In this document: positions 52,127-61,301 of the stretch, piece after piece
Numbering within the stretch: position 1 is the stretch's first letter
Layout: each line of letters opens with the position of its first letter
Source: Putridiphycobacter sp965230485
GTDB taxonomy: Bacteria; Bacteroidota; Bacteroidia; Flavobacteriales_D; Crocinitomicaceae
DNA length: 64,000 nt
Reading direction: 5' to 3'
Assembly: GCA_965230485.1 (NCBI GenBank)
Contig: CBDDLA010000001.1
Span: 3,787,877-3,851,876, forward strand
Made by a program: the position numbers and the translations under genes
Notes under the pieces: model-generated
Database searches by the model: none
The model's input: only the letters and a program-made list of their open reading frames with translations
What the model was told of the DNA's origin: nothing

Positions 52127-53242
52127 CTATCCCTTTTTAACAAAAGGGATAGTTTCTTGAACATTTAAACCATAAGCGTTAATAACGGTTTCGTTCACAT
52201 TTTGACTATTGGTAATTAATTTAAGGTTCTTAATGCCTAATCCACGTAGTATCTGAGATCCTATCCCGTAGTCTTTCGAATCCATTTTTCTTGAAATCGA
52301 TTTGTTATTATAGGATTGTATGGTCTCTACTATCGTTTCTACTTTTTCTCCTTGTTGCATAAACAACAGAGCACCCTTATCATGTTCGTTGATCATTTGT
52401 AGAGCAGCGCTTATGTTCGACTGTTTATCAGATCTGACAGCATCCAATAAATTATGCGAAAAAGCAGAAGATTCCACTCTTACTAAAACTGGTTCATCAT
52501 CAGACCAACTTCCCTTGTATAAAACGATATGTTCTTCATTGGTGGTAGTTTGCTTATATGCAGCTAATTTGAAATCTCCCCAAAGGGTAGGGAAGTCTAC
52601 TTCTATTGTTTTTTCAATTAAGGATTCGTGTTGCATTCTATAGGCAATTAAATCTGCAATTGAAATGATTTTTAATTCAAATTTTTCGGCGACGTCCACT
52701 AGCTGAGGTAAACGAGCCATTGATCCATCTTCATTTAGAATTTCAACCAGAATCCCGGCAGGTTTTAGCCCAGCTAATTTGGCTAAATCAATAGCAGCCT
52801 CAGTATGCCCAGCTCTTCTCAAAACACCACCTTTTTTTGCCTTTAACGGAAAAATATGGCCAGGTCGTCCTAAATCTGTCGGTTTAGTATCTGAAAGTGT
52901 TAAGAATTTAATGGTCTGAGATCGGTCATAAGCGGAAATGCCAGTTGTACAGCCATGACCAATTAGGTCAACAGAAACAGTGAACTGAGTGTTATGTAAA
53001 ACTGTATTATCTTCAACCATCATATTTAGTTTCAGGGTATCACATCTATCTTCAGTCAGCGGAGCACAAATTAACCCGCGACCATGTGTTGCCATAAAAT
53101 TGATCATCTCTGGGTTAACCATTTCAGCTGCTGCAATAAAATCACCTTCATTCTCCCTGTCTTCGTCATCCACAACTATAACTACCTTTCCAGCTTTAAT
53201 ATCCGCAATAGCGTCTTCAATTTTGTTCAATTTAAAACTCAT
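52127..53242 (-). CDS. ribB: 3,4-dihydroxy-2-butanone-4-phosphate synthase with a degenerate GTP cyclohydrolase II domain (RibBX-like)
   Basis: 371 residues from the ATG at 53242. Residues 1-207 are an intact DHBP synthase (DDEDRENEGD at 25-34, HGRGLICAPL, RPGHIFPLKAKKGGVL, GHTEAA), making the four-carbon precursor of riboflavin from ribulose 5-phosphate. Residues 210-371 have the fold of GTP cyclohydrolase II, but the three zinc-binding Cys of a normal RibA (C-x10-C-x-C) are replaced by Ala260, Ser271 and Lys273, and the conserved RQEGRGIG loop reads QQGEKVET. The DYGIGSQIL motif is kept. It should therefore not be called bifunctional; the GTP step must be made by another RibA. Confidence 0.9.
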   Translation of the reverse strand: MSFKLNKIEDAIADIKAGKVVIVVDDEDRENEGDFIAAAEMVNPEMINFMATHGRGLICAPLTEDRCDTLKLNMMVEDNTVLHNTQFTVSVDLIGHGCTTGISAYDRSQTIKFLTLSDTKPTDLGRPGHIFPLKAKKGGVLRRAGHTEAAIDLAKLAGLKPAGILVEILNEDGSMARLPQLVDVAEKFELKIISIADLIAYRMQHESLIEKTIEVDFPTLWGDFKLAAYKQTTTNEEHIVLYKGSWSDDEPVLVRVESSAFSHNLLDAVRSDKQSNISAALQMINEHDKGALLFMQQGEKVETIVETIQSYNNKSISRKMDSKDYGIGSQILRGLGIKNLKLITNSQNVNETVINAYGLNVQETIPFVKKG

Positions 53243-53259
53243 GTTTGTTAATTTGGATA

Positions 53260-53267
53260 CAAAATTA
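53260..53267 (-). promoter_or_regulatory. Probable -7 box of ribB
   Basis: The complement of 53260-53267 reads TAATTTTG, matching TAnnTTTG, 18 bases before the ATG at 53242. No FMN riboswitch is seen in the leader. Confidence 0.42.
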
Positions 53268-53356
53268 AGGTTTAGATTGGTATTTAGTGTAGAATACATA
53301 CAATTAAGTTTATTTATTAATATTTTGCTATATTGAGGTAGTTTAATCCTTTAATT

Positions 53357-53884
53357 ATGCCTTTTAATAGAATTGACGGTGACCTTATAGAAATTCGACC
53401 AAGGTTTAAGTTAAAGACGGTTCTGTCAAAAGAAAAAGTAATTGAAAATTTAACCTCAGGACTGGAAGATGACAAGTCCGTTTTAGGAAGGGATGTACTA
53501 GATGTTTTTTACTTAGATATTCCCAAAAAAGATCAAAGGTACTGGTCGCCAGAATTACGCGCTTCAATTGAAGACAATGAAGAAGAGAATGGCAGTCTAA
53601 TTAGAGTAGTGATTGGTCCCAGACATACGGTTTGGTTATTTTTCGTCTTTTTATATTCTTTTTTAGGTGTAATATGCTTGTTTGGAGGTATGTATGGAAT
53701 GGTTCAAATGAGTTTGGGGATGAGTAGTTTTTGGGTGTATTGCTTTCCTGTAATGTTAATTTTAATAGGTATAGTCTATCTAATTGCCAAACTAGGTCAA
53801 CACGCCACAAGAGATGAAATGCTACATTTAACAAGTTATTTATACCATAATATTAAAGATGATCATCTAGAAAGAGTAGGGTAA
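53357..53884 (+). CDS. Two-helix membrane protein of unknown function
   Basis: 175 residues. A cytoplasmic N-terminal half (about 1-88) starts MPFNRIDGDLIEIRPRFKLKT and precedes two membrane helices (about 93-118 and 124-147) and a short acidic/polar tail. It resembles a Bacteroidota hypothetical; no function can be given. It is divergent from ribB and convergent with batE. Confidence 0.75.
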   Translation: MPFNRIDGDLIEIRPRFKLKTVLSKEKVIENLTSGLEDDKSVLGRDVLDVFYLDIPKKDQRYWSPELRASIEDNEEENGSLIRVVIGPRHTVWLFFVFLYSFLGVICLFGGMYGMVQMSLGMSSFWVYCFPVMLILIGIVYLIAKLGQHATRDEMLHLTSYLYHNIKDDHLERVG

Positions 53885-53955
53885 TTTTCATTTTTTTATA
53901 ACCTTTATCAATTAAAAAGTATTTAATAATAATGAAATTAGTTTAGCAATATCTT

Positions 53956-54696
53956 TTAATACAACAAAGCTTTCTCCTTAAGTATCCATCCCTCGTTTTT
54001 TCCTACTTTTATTCTATGCCAATCTCCATCAGTTTGCTTAAATGTAAATTTAGCACCCTCATGCAATTCAAATGCAATACCGTCCTCTTTGGTAGGTGCT
54101 GTTCTTACTTTAACAACAGAGTCGGTTATAATACCGTGCGTGAGTTGAGTAATATGGGCTTTATGCAGCACAGCAAGCGTAAACGTTGAAATTGAAAAGA
54201 AGACAGCCACAACGGAAGTGATCAGATAAACTCCTCTTCGATTTTTAGGAATAGTAATTTTGAACAAGTAGAAGAATAAGGCAGAAATTACAATAAATAA
54301 AATGGCAAGTATCGCCCAGAAATTAATGCTATGCCCAAAAAATACCTTGGCCATCCATTTAGATATACCCGACTCATTTTGTTCAATTTTATCCTTGGTC
54401 AAGTTGGAAACGTAATTTAAATTAAAACTAATATCTTCTTGTTGAGGGTCAATTTTTTTTGCTTTTTGATATGCCCAAATTGACTTACCAAGTTCATTAT
54501 TTTTGAAATAAGCATTTCCTAAGTTATAATAAATCGACGCTGATTTTTTTTGATCGGCTAATACTTGTGTGTAAAGATCAATTGATAATGAATAATTGTG
54601 AGCTTCATATGCTGAATCTGCTCTCTCAATTATACTTTGATCTGCAGTTGCTGCGAAGCAAAATAGCAGAATAATATTTAATAAAATCACTTTCAT
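53956..54696 (-). CDS. batE: BatE: TPR and SH3-like membrane protein
   Basis: 246 residues. The signal peptide ends FAATA|DQS. TPRs fill about 20-95 (YNLGNAYFKNNELGKSIWAYQKAKKIDP), two membrane helices follow (about 123-146 and 152-172), then a bacterial SH3 domain (about 185-246, VRTAPTKEDGIAFELHEGAKFTF, GWILKEKALLY). It is the last gene of the Bat operon and overlaps batD by four bases. The Bat proteins are linked to oxygen tolerance and envelope stress in Bacteroides and to a periplasmic complex. Confidence 0.87.
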   Translation of the reverse strand: MKVILLNIILLFCFAATADQSIIERADSAYEAHNYSLSIDLYTQVLADQKKSASIYYNLGNAYFKNNELGKSIWAYQKAKKIDPQQEDISFNLNYVSNLTKDKIEQNESGISKWMAKVFFGHSINFWAILAILFIVISALFFYLFKITIPKNRRGVYLITSVVAVFFSISTFTLAVLHKAHITQLTHGIITDSVVKVRTAPTKEDGIAFELHEGAKFTFKQTDGDWHRIKVGKNEGWILKEKALLY

Positions 54697-56426
54697 TTGT
54701 CAGAAGCTATTCGTTCAATTAATTTTTCAATATCAGCAATTAAATCATCTAATTTTTCTGCCGAAATAGGAGCATACTGATACATTTCAATGTTATTCCA
54801 AGCTAATTTAAATTGTTCCATTTCAATATCTGCCCATCCTTTTTTGCCTAATAACTGAAGAAGGTCAGAAAGGTTTAACTCTAGATTGGATAGGTTGTTT
54901 TTTTGTTTTAAAAACGTTTTTAACGCGCTACTAATAGATTGAATAGCTTCATTGTTTTTATTGTTTCCAGCCAAGGTCCTAGCTTGAATTAAAGATTTTT
55001 TAGCAGCTAATAATGATTGCTTAGTAGCAGTATTTCTAAGGTAGGTTTCTGATTGAGACTGCTTACGCTTTTTCAAGACAAACCAGACTAAAATGAAAGG
55101 CATTGAAAGTAATCCGTAATACCAAATTTTATCAATGACAAAGTCGTTGTATTCAAAGTCAGATTCTGCATTTATTAAGTGATGAATATCAGTTTCTTCT
55201 ATTTCTATTTCTTTTTGCCCCTGATTAACAACGGTGTTTCCTGGTTCGCTATTGGCTGTCTTTTCTACCTCAATAGTAATATCACCCGTCGAAAGACTTT
55301 TGTATGCTTTCGAATCAATATCAAAATAAGAGAATGAATAAGCGGGAATGGTATAATTACCATAAAATGTTGGAATTAACACATAGTTATATGCAATGCT
55401 ACCAGAAATACCGCTACTTTTGTATGAGACATTATTGTCAATTTCTGGATCGAATTGCTCAAAGTCATTGGGAAAAGCAATATCGGGATCATCAAATGTA
55501 TTTAAATTACCCCTTCCTGAAATTTTTATCTGCATATCTATCGCCTCTCCTGGCTTCAATTTATTTCTACTTATGCTATGATCCAATGAAAATGATCCGA
55601 CCAAACCATTAAAATTTTTAGGTGCTCCACCAGGTAAGGGTTTTACATTAATGGTTAATTTATTTGAATTTGCTTTTCGTCGATATTGATTAAAAAAACC
55701 ACGACTAAAAATCGCTGATATTGAGGCGGGATTAATATCAATTTTGCCAGAATTTTGAGCAAAACATAGTTCAGTCCGAATAGTTGTTGTATAATACCGA
55801 ATACCATTAATTACCTCTAGCTCTGAATTGAAGGTAGATTTATTGGGGTTTAAGTCTTTTCTCAATAACCCTTTAGAGTCACCAATTTCTAAACTTTCAA
55901 TATTTTGAGGTTGACCTTTAGAAAAGATCTTAAGGCTTAATATAAATGGTTCTCCCTGATAAACAGTTGATTTATTAGAATACAATCTCATAAAAAAATC
56001 AGCATTATTTTGAGGTATTTTAGTTTGCGGATTTGTTTGACTAGAATTGCCTTCAACAACCTTAATAGAAATGGCTTTAGTGCTGTACTCTTTGCCCCCA
56101 CATACCAAACGGACACTTGATATTTTATAGTTATCAACTTTAGGAGCTCTTAGCCTGTATGTAAATTTCAATTCTTGCTCAATAGAGCGTTGACCATTTA
56201 CATCAACTATTCTTGAAGATGAGGATCTAAACGGGCCCTGAACGACTTGCAAACCATTAAAATTAGGAGTGTAGATTTGACAATTAGAGTTCGTAGTGAT
56301 TGTAAAGGTAATTATTTCATTAACTGAAACTGAATTTTTGTCTACAAAGGAATTTACCTCTACTTTCTGAGTAAATCCAAGCAGTTGAATAAAAACTAAA
56401 CTAATAAGGCAGATTATCTTTTCCAT
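54693..56426 (-). CDS. batD: BatD oxygen-tolerance/envelope protein
   Basis: 577 residues. The signal ends LLGFT|QKVEV. A BatD family ectodomain (about 22-425) with two to three Ig-like repeats (VDKNSVSVNEIITF, GPFRSSSSRIVDVNGQ; SNKSTVYQGEPFILSLKIFSKGQ; KPGEAIDMQIKISGRGNL) is followed by one membrane helix (about 430-450) and a charged cytoplasmic tail. BatD is thought to act with BatA/BatB in the periplasm. It overlaps batE and follows batC after nine bases. Confidence 0.9.
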   Translation of the reverse strand: MEKIICLISLVFIQLLGFTQKVEVNSFVDKNSVSVNEIITFTITTNSNCQIYTPNFNGLQVVQGPFRSSSSRIVDVNGQRSIEQELKFTYRLRAPKVDNYKISSVRLVCGGKEYSTKAISIKVVEGNSSQTNPQTKIPQNNADFFMRLYSNKSTVYQGEPFILSLKIFSKGQPQNIESLEIGDSKGLLRKDLNPNKSTFNSELEVINGIRYYTTTIRTELCFAQNSGKIDINPASISAIFSRGFFNQYRRKANSNKLTINVKPLPGGAPKNFNGLVGSFSLDHSISRNKLKPGEAIDMQIKISGRGNLNTFDDPDIAFPNDFEQFDPEIDNNVSYKSSGISGSIAYNYVLIPTFYGNYTIPAYSFSYFDIDSKAYKSLSTGDITIEVEKTANSEPGNTVVNQGQKEIEIEETDIHHLINAESDFEYNDFVIDKIWYYGLLSMPFILVWFVLKKRKQSQSETYLRNTATKQSLLAAKKSLIQARTLAGNNKNNEAIQSISSALKTFLKQKNNLSNLELNLSDLLQLLGKKGWADIEMEQFKLAWNNIEMYQYAPISAEKLDDLIADIEKLIERIASDK

Positions 56427-56435
56427 GTTAAAATA

Positions 56436-57248
56436 TTACCAATCTTTTTTTGCTTGAGGTTTAGCAGTACCTACTTTCAAGTTTTTATCTTTTTTTTCTT
56501 GAATTTCCTTTTCTTTTTTCGCCGCAGCTTCCAATAATCTTTTGGCTTGCTCTTTACTTAATTTATTTGGTTTGGGCTTGTTATCAGTTTCTTTTTCATC
56601 TGGTTTATCCTTATCGCCTTCACCATTTTGCTCATCATTTTTCTGATCTTCTTTACCGTCAGAATCATTTTCATTTTTATCACCCTTTTCCTTTTGATCG
56701 TTGTTTTGATCATCTTTTTGTCCATCACCATTTTGATCCTTCTGATCTTCACTGTTTTGGTCATCTTCGTTTTGTTGATCCTGATTTTGATCATTTTGTT
56801 GTTGCTGCTGCTCTTTTTCTTGCTGTTTAAGGAGGGCATAAGCCAGATTATATCTGGTCGCTTCATCTCTTGGATTAAGACGAAGCCCTTTTTTATAGGC
56901 TTCTATGGCTTCTTCAAATTCACCTTTCATCATATAACAATTCCCAATATTATGATAAACCATGGATTTATCTGCGTCGGTTTTACCTCTCTCAGATATT
57001 GGTTCTAAAATATCAATGGCTTTATCATATTCTTCCATTTTAAAATAGGCGTTTCCCAGATTAAAGTTAGCTTTAAAGTTAAAAGGAGATTCTTGAAGCA
57101 CTTTTTCATAGGAATAAACAGCATCCTTGTAGGCGCCATTAAGGTAAAATAAATTACCCTTATGCATATTTTTAAGCACAATATTCTGTGAGTACCCAAT
57201 TTGGCTACCAAACAATAAAATGAGCAAAAGTGTTTTAATCATTTTCAT
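56436..57248 (-). CDS. batC: BatC: TPR protein with a Gln/Asn/Asp/Lys-rich tail
   Basis: 270 residues. The signal ends QIGYS|QNIV. Three TPRs (about 26-140; GNAYFKMEEYDKAIDILEP, GNCYMMKGEFEEAIEAYKKG) are followed by an 85-residue low-complexity run (about 145-230) of Gln, Asn, Asp, Glu and Lys and a helical, basic end. The run gives long false frames on the other strand. It overlaps batB by 14 bases. Confidence 0.9.
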   Translation of the reverse strand: MKMIKTLLLILLFGSQIGYSQNIVLKNMHKGNLFYLNGAYKDAVYSYEKVLQESPFNFKANFNLGNAYFKMEEYDKAIDILEPISERGKTDADKSMVYHNIGNCYMMKGEFEEAIEAYKKGLRLNPRDEATRYNLAYALLKQQEKEQQQQQNDQNQDQQNEDDQNSEDQKDQNGDGQKDDQNNDQKEKGDKNENDSDGKEDQKNDEQNGEGDKDKPDEKETDNKPKPNKLSKEQAKRLLEAAAKKEKEIQEKKDKNLKVGTAKPQAKKDW

Positions 57249-58389
57249 TCACTAGTTGTTTTAATAGTTTACTTGGTCTTTCTGAAAATACAAAAAACAA
57301 TATCAGAAAAATTAATCCTATACCAATAAACCACTGAAATTGATCTTCATAATCAGTATATAATTTCGATTCTATTTCAGATTTTTCAATTGCTTTTATA
57401 TTATCTAGTAGTGGATCAAGATTAACGTAGTTTCCTTGCGCTTGGACATATGTTCCTCCACCGGCATTAGCAATCTCCTTGAGCATTTGGGCATTAATTT
57501 TTGTAGTAACGGTGTTACCATCTTCATCTTTTTTTAACCCAACGCGCTTTCCATTTACATAATCTGGTATAACAGTGCCCATTGTAGTCCCCATACCAAC
57601 AGTACTCACAATAATGTTATTGGAAAAAGCGTCTTGAGCCATTTGAACGGCTGCACCTTCATGATCTTCTCCATCAGATATAACAATAATGGTTTTATTA
57701 ATACTATTTTCTAAGTCAAAAGCAGAATAGGAAGCCTGAATTGCAGCACTTAGGTTAGTACCCTGATTTGACATCATATTTGGACTAACCGCACTTAAAA
57801 AAGTTTTTGCAGAACCATAGTCACTTGTTAAAGGAACCTGAACGAAAGCTTCACCTGCGAATATGACTAAGCCGATTTTATCGCCATGTAAATCATTAAT
57901 TAATCTGTCAATACTCATTTTAGCAATCTTTAATCTGTCACGACTGTCGTCTAAATCTAATGCTCTCATTGAATTTGAGATGTCGAGTGCAACCATGATT
58001 TCAATGCCTTCTGAAACTGCCTTTTGAGTTCCCTTTCCAAATTGAGGATTTAATAAAGAAATCAAAAAGAAAGATAGCGCTATCCTAAAAAACAAAAACT
58101 TAATGAAAACTTTTGTTGAAGAAATAGGTTGTATTAGATACGGCAGTAAAGACTGTTCTGCAAGGGATTTGATAGCTCGGTTTTTCCACCAAAGCGAGCC
58201 GAAAAAAATCAGTATTAATAACGGAATCAAAAGAAAAAGATACCACCATTCTTTATTTTCTAACCTAAAGGCTTCTACTTGATCGTTTAAGACAAATAGA
58301 ATAATAAAAAAAGTAGCCCAGAAAAGTACCTCAAATGCCAAGGTAGCAATAATAATGGGTTTCAATTTATAATTATAACTATCTATCAT
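57235..58389 (-). CDS. batB: BatB: VWA-domain membrane protein
   Basis: 384 residues. Two N-terminal membrane helices (about 15-35, 48-68), a further helix near 98-114, a von Willebrand A domain (about 128-330) and a C-terminal membrane helix (about 348-368). The MIDAS is intact: DISNS (Asp136, Ser138, Ser140), with the second-site Thr in PLTSDYG and the Asp in VISDGEDHEG. VWA proteins of this type are clients of MoxR ATPases. It is translationally coupled to batA (one base between) and batC (overlap). Confidence 0.94.
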   Translation of the reverse strand: MIDSYNYKLKPIIIATLAFEVLFWATFFIILFVLNDQVEAFRLENKEWWYLFLLIPLLILIFFGSLWWKNRAIKSLAEQSLLPYLIQPISSTKVFIKFLFFRIALSFFLISLLNPQFGKGTQKAVSEGIEIMVALDISNSMRALDLDDSRDRLKIAKMSIDRLINDLHGDKIGLVIFAGEAFVQVPLTSDYGSAKTFLSAVSPNMMSNQGTNLSAAIQASYSAFDLENSINKTIIVISDGEDHEGAAVQMAQDAFSNNIIVSTVGMGTTMGTVIPDYVNGKRVGLKKDEDGNTVTTKINAQMLKEIANAGGGTYVQAQGNYVNLDPLLDNIKAIEKSEIESKLYTDYEDQFQWFIGIGLIFLILFFVFSERPSKLLKQLVNEND

Positions 58390-58390
58390 T

Positions 58391-59425
58391 TTAAAAAATG
58401 CTTTTTAAAAGTGTCTTTTCTAAACTGTAAAAAAGTAATATGGTCAATATGCCAAAAAATAAAAAACCATAAAATTTTTCTGGTGGATTTGTTCTAAATT
58501 CAAGAACACGAACTTTAGATTTTTCTAATTTATCTATTGTTTCGTAAATCTCATTCAACTCTTTCTCATTTTTAGCTCTAAAATATTTTCCATCTGTCAA
58601 ACTGGCGATTTCTTTAAGTAGATCTTCATCTATTCTAACTTCCATGTTTTGAATTGAGGTGGTACCAAACATGTTTTGAACAGGGTAGGGCGCCATACCG
58701 TTTTTTCCAACACCGACAGTATAGACCCTAACCCCATATTCTTTTGCCACTTGCGCGGCTGTTAGTGGATCGATATCGCCTCTGTTGTTTTCCCCATCAG
58801 TTAATAAAATAATTACCTTACTTTTAGCATCACTTTCATATAGCCTATTTACAGAAGTGATTAGTCCGGAACCAATAGCGGTACCTTGGTCTACAATTCC
58901 AGTTTCAACTTCAGAAAGAAGTTCTAGCAACAGTTGGTGGTCTGTGGTTAAAGGCGCTTGAGTATAGGCTTCACCTTCATATGCAACTATTCCTATTCTA
59001 TCGTTTGGACGTTCTTTAATAAAGGTCATTGCCGTATTCTTGGCTGATTCTAAACGATTTGGTTTAAAATCTTGAGCAAACATACTAGACGATACATCTA
59101 ACGCAATAACCACATCAATACCTTCTATATTTTTTTGTCTATATTCCTCAATGTCTTTAGGATCATGTGGTCGTGTAAATGCAACTATAATTAATGCTAT
59201 TCCACACAAAAAAAGAAAGAAATTAAAATGCTTAAGCGCCACCCAGATATTGATTTTGGGCTGATCTAAATGATCTGTAGAGCTAATATTTACAACCTTT
59301 GTTTTTTTACTGAATTTAAAAATGTACAAAATAATAAGGAAAGGGATAATTAATAGAAACCAAAAGAATTCCTTGTACACATATTCATAATCGAAAAATG
59401 CTATGTCAGTCAGGGCGTTAGTCAT
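58391..59425 (-). CDS. batA: BatA: VWA-domain membrane protein
   Basis: 344 residues. Two N-terminal membrane helices (about 20-37, 66-84), then a VWA domain (about 103-300) with a complete MIDAS DVSSS (Asp110, Ser112, Ser114), PLTTDHQ and LLTDGENNRGD, and one C-terminal helix (about 318-335). It is the paralogue of BatB and very probably its partner in the membrane. It overlaps the preceding membrane gene by eight bases. Confidence 0.94.
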   Translation of the reverse strand: MTNALTDIAFFDYEYVYKEFFWFLLIIPFLIILYIFKFSKKTKVVNISSTDHLDQPKINIWVALKHFNFFLFLCGIALIIVAFTRPHDPKDIEEYRQKNIEGIDVVIALDVSSSMFAQDFKPNRLESAKNTAMTFIKERPNDRIGIVAYEGEAYTQAPLTTDHQLLLELLSEVETGIVDQGTAIGSGLITSVNRLYESDAKSKVIILLTDGENNRGDIDPLTAAQVAKEYGVRVYTVGVGKNGMAPYPVQNMFGTTSIQNMEVRIDEDLLKEIASLTDGKYFRAKNEKELNEIYETIDKLEKSKVRVLEFRTNPPEKFYGFLFFGILTILLFYSLEKTLLKSIF

Positions 59426-60380
59426 TTGATTTTTTTGGTTTTATTTCACTCTCTTCTTCAATTTTAGTTCGTTCAACAAACTCAATAGATTTTTCTAAAA
59501 CAATTTCGCCGTCTTTATTGTCAGGTTTAAATTTTGCAAATTTGACCATATCTGCTTGTTGAAGAATTTCTTGGAGAAAAAATTTATCCTTTGATAAAAT
59601 ATCACTGTACTTCAAGTCTTTAATGATTTCGACAGTGGTTTCTTCCATAGCTAATATTTCAAACCGTTCTTCTAAATACTTCCTAACTGTGTCAGTCACT
59701 GAAGAGTAGTATGCTTTTTTATCTTCGCTTTCCCATGCTTTACTTTGCTCAAGGGCTTTTAAAATGCCGAGCGCAGTGATATGTGCAGGGACTTTAGGTG
59801 CTTCAACTACCACTTCAGTCTTTGGTTTGTTAATAAATTTATAAATTAGAAATGCAATAATTAAAACCAATACGCCAATGACAAGCCAATGCCAATTGTC
59901 AGCAAACCAATCATTAATCTGATTTGAAAGAGTATAATTAACTTCAAAAATTGGTTTGATATCGTAAATACCCTTTGAAGTATCAACTTCTACGGTAGAG
60001 ACAAAGACTTGATGTGGTTGAGTTGTGAATACCGAATCATTTAATGTAATTTCAAAAGCAGGAACAGGTGCAGAGCCAACCTCAAAGCTTGTTAAAAGAA
60101 AACGCTGATTCCATAAAACAATATCACTTAATGAATCAAGAACTGTTTTTTCAATTGGAGATTTTTTAAGAATTTCAATTGAATTGGTTAAGAAGTTGTC
60201 AAATTCTGGCCATTGTATTGAATCTGTCTCTGATTTAACGAATGAAAAACTTAAATTAAGTAATAATTGATCACCAATTCTAATACTATCATTTGAATAA
60301 ATTGCCTCAGCTGTTGGCTGCGCCTTAACTTGCAGAAAAACAAGACAACAAAAAATAATATTTAAAGTTTTTTTAAGCAT
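59418..60380 (-). CDS. Bat-operon membrane protein with periplasmic and cytoplasmic halves
   Basis: 320 residues. The signal ends LQVKA|QPTAE. A periplasmic beta-rich domain (about 21-150; IYSNDSIRIGDQLLLNLSF) precedes one membrane helix (about 162-183) and a cytoplasmic helical domain (about 200-300, ILKALEQSKAWESEDKKAYYSSVTDTVRKYLEERF, EILQQADMVKFAKFKPD). The last part resembles the DUF4381-type proteins that sit between DUF58 and VWA genes in MoxR operons. It probably bridges the cytoplasmic MoxR/DUF58 and the VWA pair. It overlaps batA by eight bases and starts two bases after the DUF58 gene. Confidence 0.82.
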   Translation of the reverse strand: MLKKTLNIIFCCLVFLQVKAQPTAEAIYSNDSIRIGDQLLLNLSFSFVKSETDSIQWPEFDNFLTNSIEILKKSPIEKTVLDSLSDIVLWNQRFLLTSFEVGSAPVPAFEITLNDSVFTTQPHQVFVSTVEVDTSKGIYDIKPIFEVNYTLSNQINDWFADNWHWLVIGVLVLIIAFLIYKFINKPKTEVVVEAPKVPAHITALGILKALEQSKAWESEDKKAYYSSVTDTVRKYLEERFEILAMEETTVEIIKDLKYSDILSKDKFFLQEILQQADMVKFAKFKPDNKDGEIVLEKSIEFVERTKIEEESEIKPKKSND

Positions 60381-60382
60381 GC

Positions 60383-61249
60383 TTAACTTCTCCTTTCAAA
60401 TAAGCTCATTAGTGGTTTGATATAATCTTCATCTGTTTTAAGCTCAGCATAGTCGATATTAAACTTTCGAAACTGCTGCTTGATATTTAGGTCAAAATTG
60501 ATTTGCTTATCTCTGAAGTTTTGCCTTGCAGATTTAGATCTGGTATTAATCCAAATACTTTTTCCGGTCTCCAAATCTTTAAACTTTGCTATTCCAATTT
60601 TAGGTAAATGGTATTCACCACTATCACTGAATTTTAATGCAATTAAATCATGTTTTCTAGAAACTATTTTCAAAGCATTGTCATAAGGCAAAGATTTAAA
60701 GTCGCTTAATAGGAATACAGTTGCTTTTTTCTTTTGAATTTTAGAAAGAAATTGCAAAGCGCTTTCAATATTAGTTTCTTTTCCTTCAGTTTCCTGGTTT
60801 AGTAATGTTCTAATGATTTGTAAAATATGAGTTTTACCTTTTTTTGGAGGGATATATTTTATTACTTTATCTGAAAACAATATAACGCCTATTCTATCTT
60901 TATTAGATGAAGCTGAAAACGCCAATACTGCACAAAGTTCTGTAATCGTTTCTCTTTTAAGCTGGTTTTTTGTGCCAAACATTCCAGAAGGAGATACATC
61001 TACAACCAGCATAACCGTTAGTTCTCTTTCTTCTTCAAAAACCTTTACAAAAGGCTCATTGAATCTGGCTGTGACGTTCCAGTCAATTGTACGAATTTCA
61101 TCTCCTAAGGCATACTCCCTAACTTCACTAAATGCCATGCCTTTCCCTTTAAATGCCGAATGGTATTCACCAGAAAAAATTTGAGATGTCAAACCTTTAG
61201 TTTTAATCTCGATTTTACGCACTTTTTTTATTAGGGATTTGGTATCCAT
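60383..61249 (-). CDS. DUF58 protein of the MoxR/Bat operon
   Basis: 288 residues. Contains the DUF58 hallmark: SAFKGKGMAFSEVREYALGDEIRTIDWNVTARFNEPFVKVFEEERE, a VWA-like fold with DVSPSG where the MIDAS would be, and GVILFSDKVIKYIPPKKG. DUF58 proteins are cytoplasmic and act next to MoxR. The gene starts 52 bases after the moxR stop, the largest gap in the operon. Confidence 0.93.
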   Translation of the reverse strand: MDTKSLIKKVRKIEIKTKGLTSQIFSGEYHSAFKGKGMAFSEVREYALGDEIRTIDWNVTARFNEPFVKVFEEERELTVMLVVDVSPSGMFGTKNQLKRETITELCAVLAFSASSNKDRIGVILFSDKVIKYIPPKKGKTHILQIIRTLLNQETEGKETNIESALQFLSKIQKKKATVFLLSDFKSLPYDNALKIVSRKHDLIALKFSDSGEYHLPKIGIAKFKDLETGKSIWINTRSKSARQNFRDKQINFDLNIKQQFRKFNIDYAELKTDEDYIKPLMSLFERRS

Positions 61250-61301
61250 AGTTAATTTAAATCTACTGATTGATTATTACAAGGTGCAATATCTCAAATA
61301 T

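Noticed and set aside
53243..53356. FMN riboswitch in front of ribB
   Set aside because: None of the conserved RFN bases or helices can be seen; the leader is only about 20 bases after the proposed box.
56558..57008. Long overlapping frames on both strands opposite and within batC (for example 56567-56830, 56628-57008 plus and 56558-56866 minus)
   Set aside because: They are by-products of the Gln/Asn/Asp/Lys-rich repeat in batC, which leaves several frames free of stops; their translations are low-complexity with no domain or start signal.
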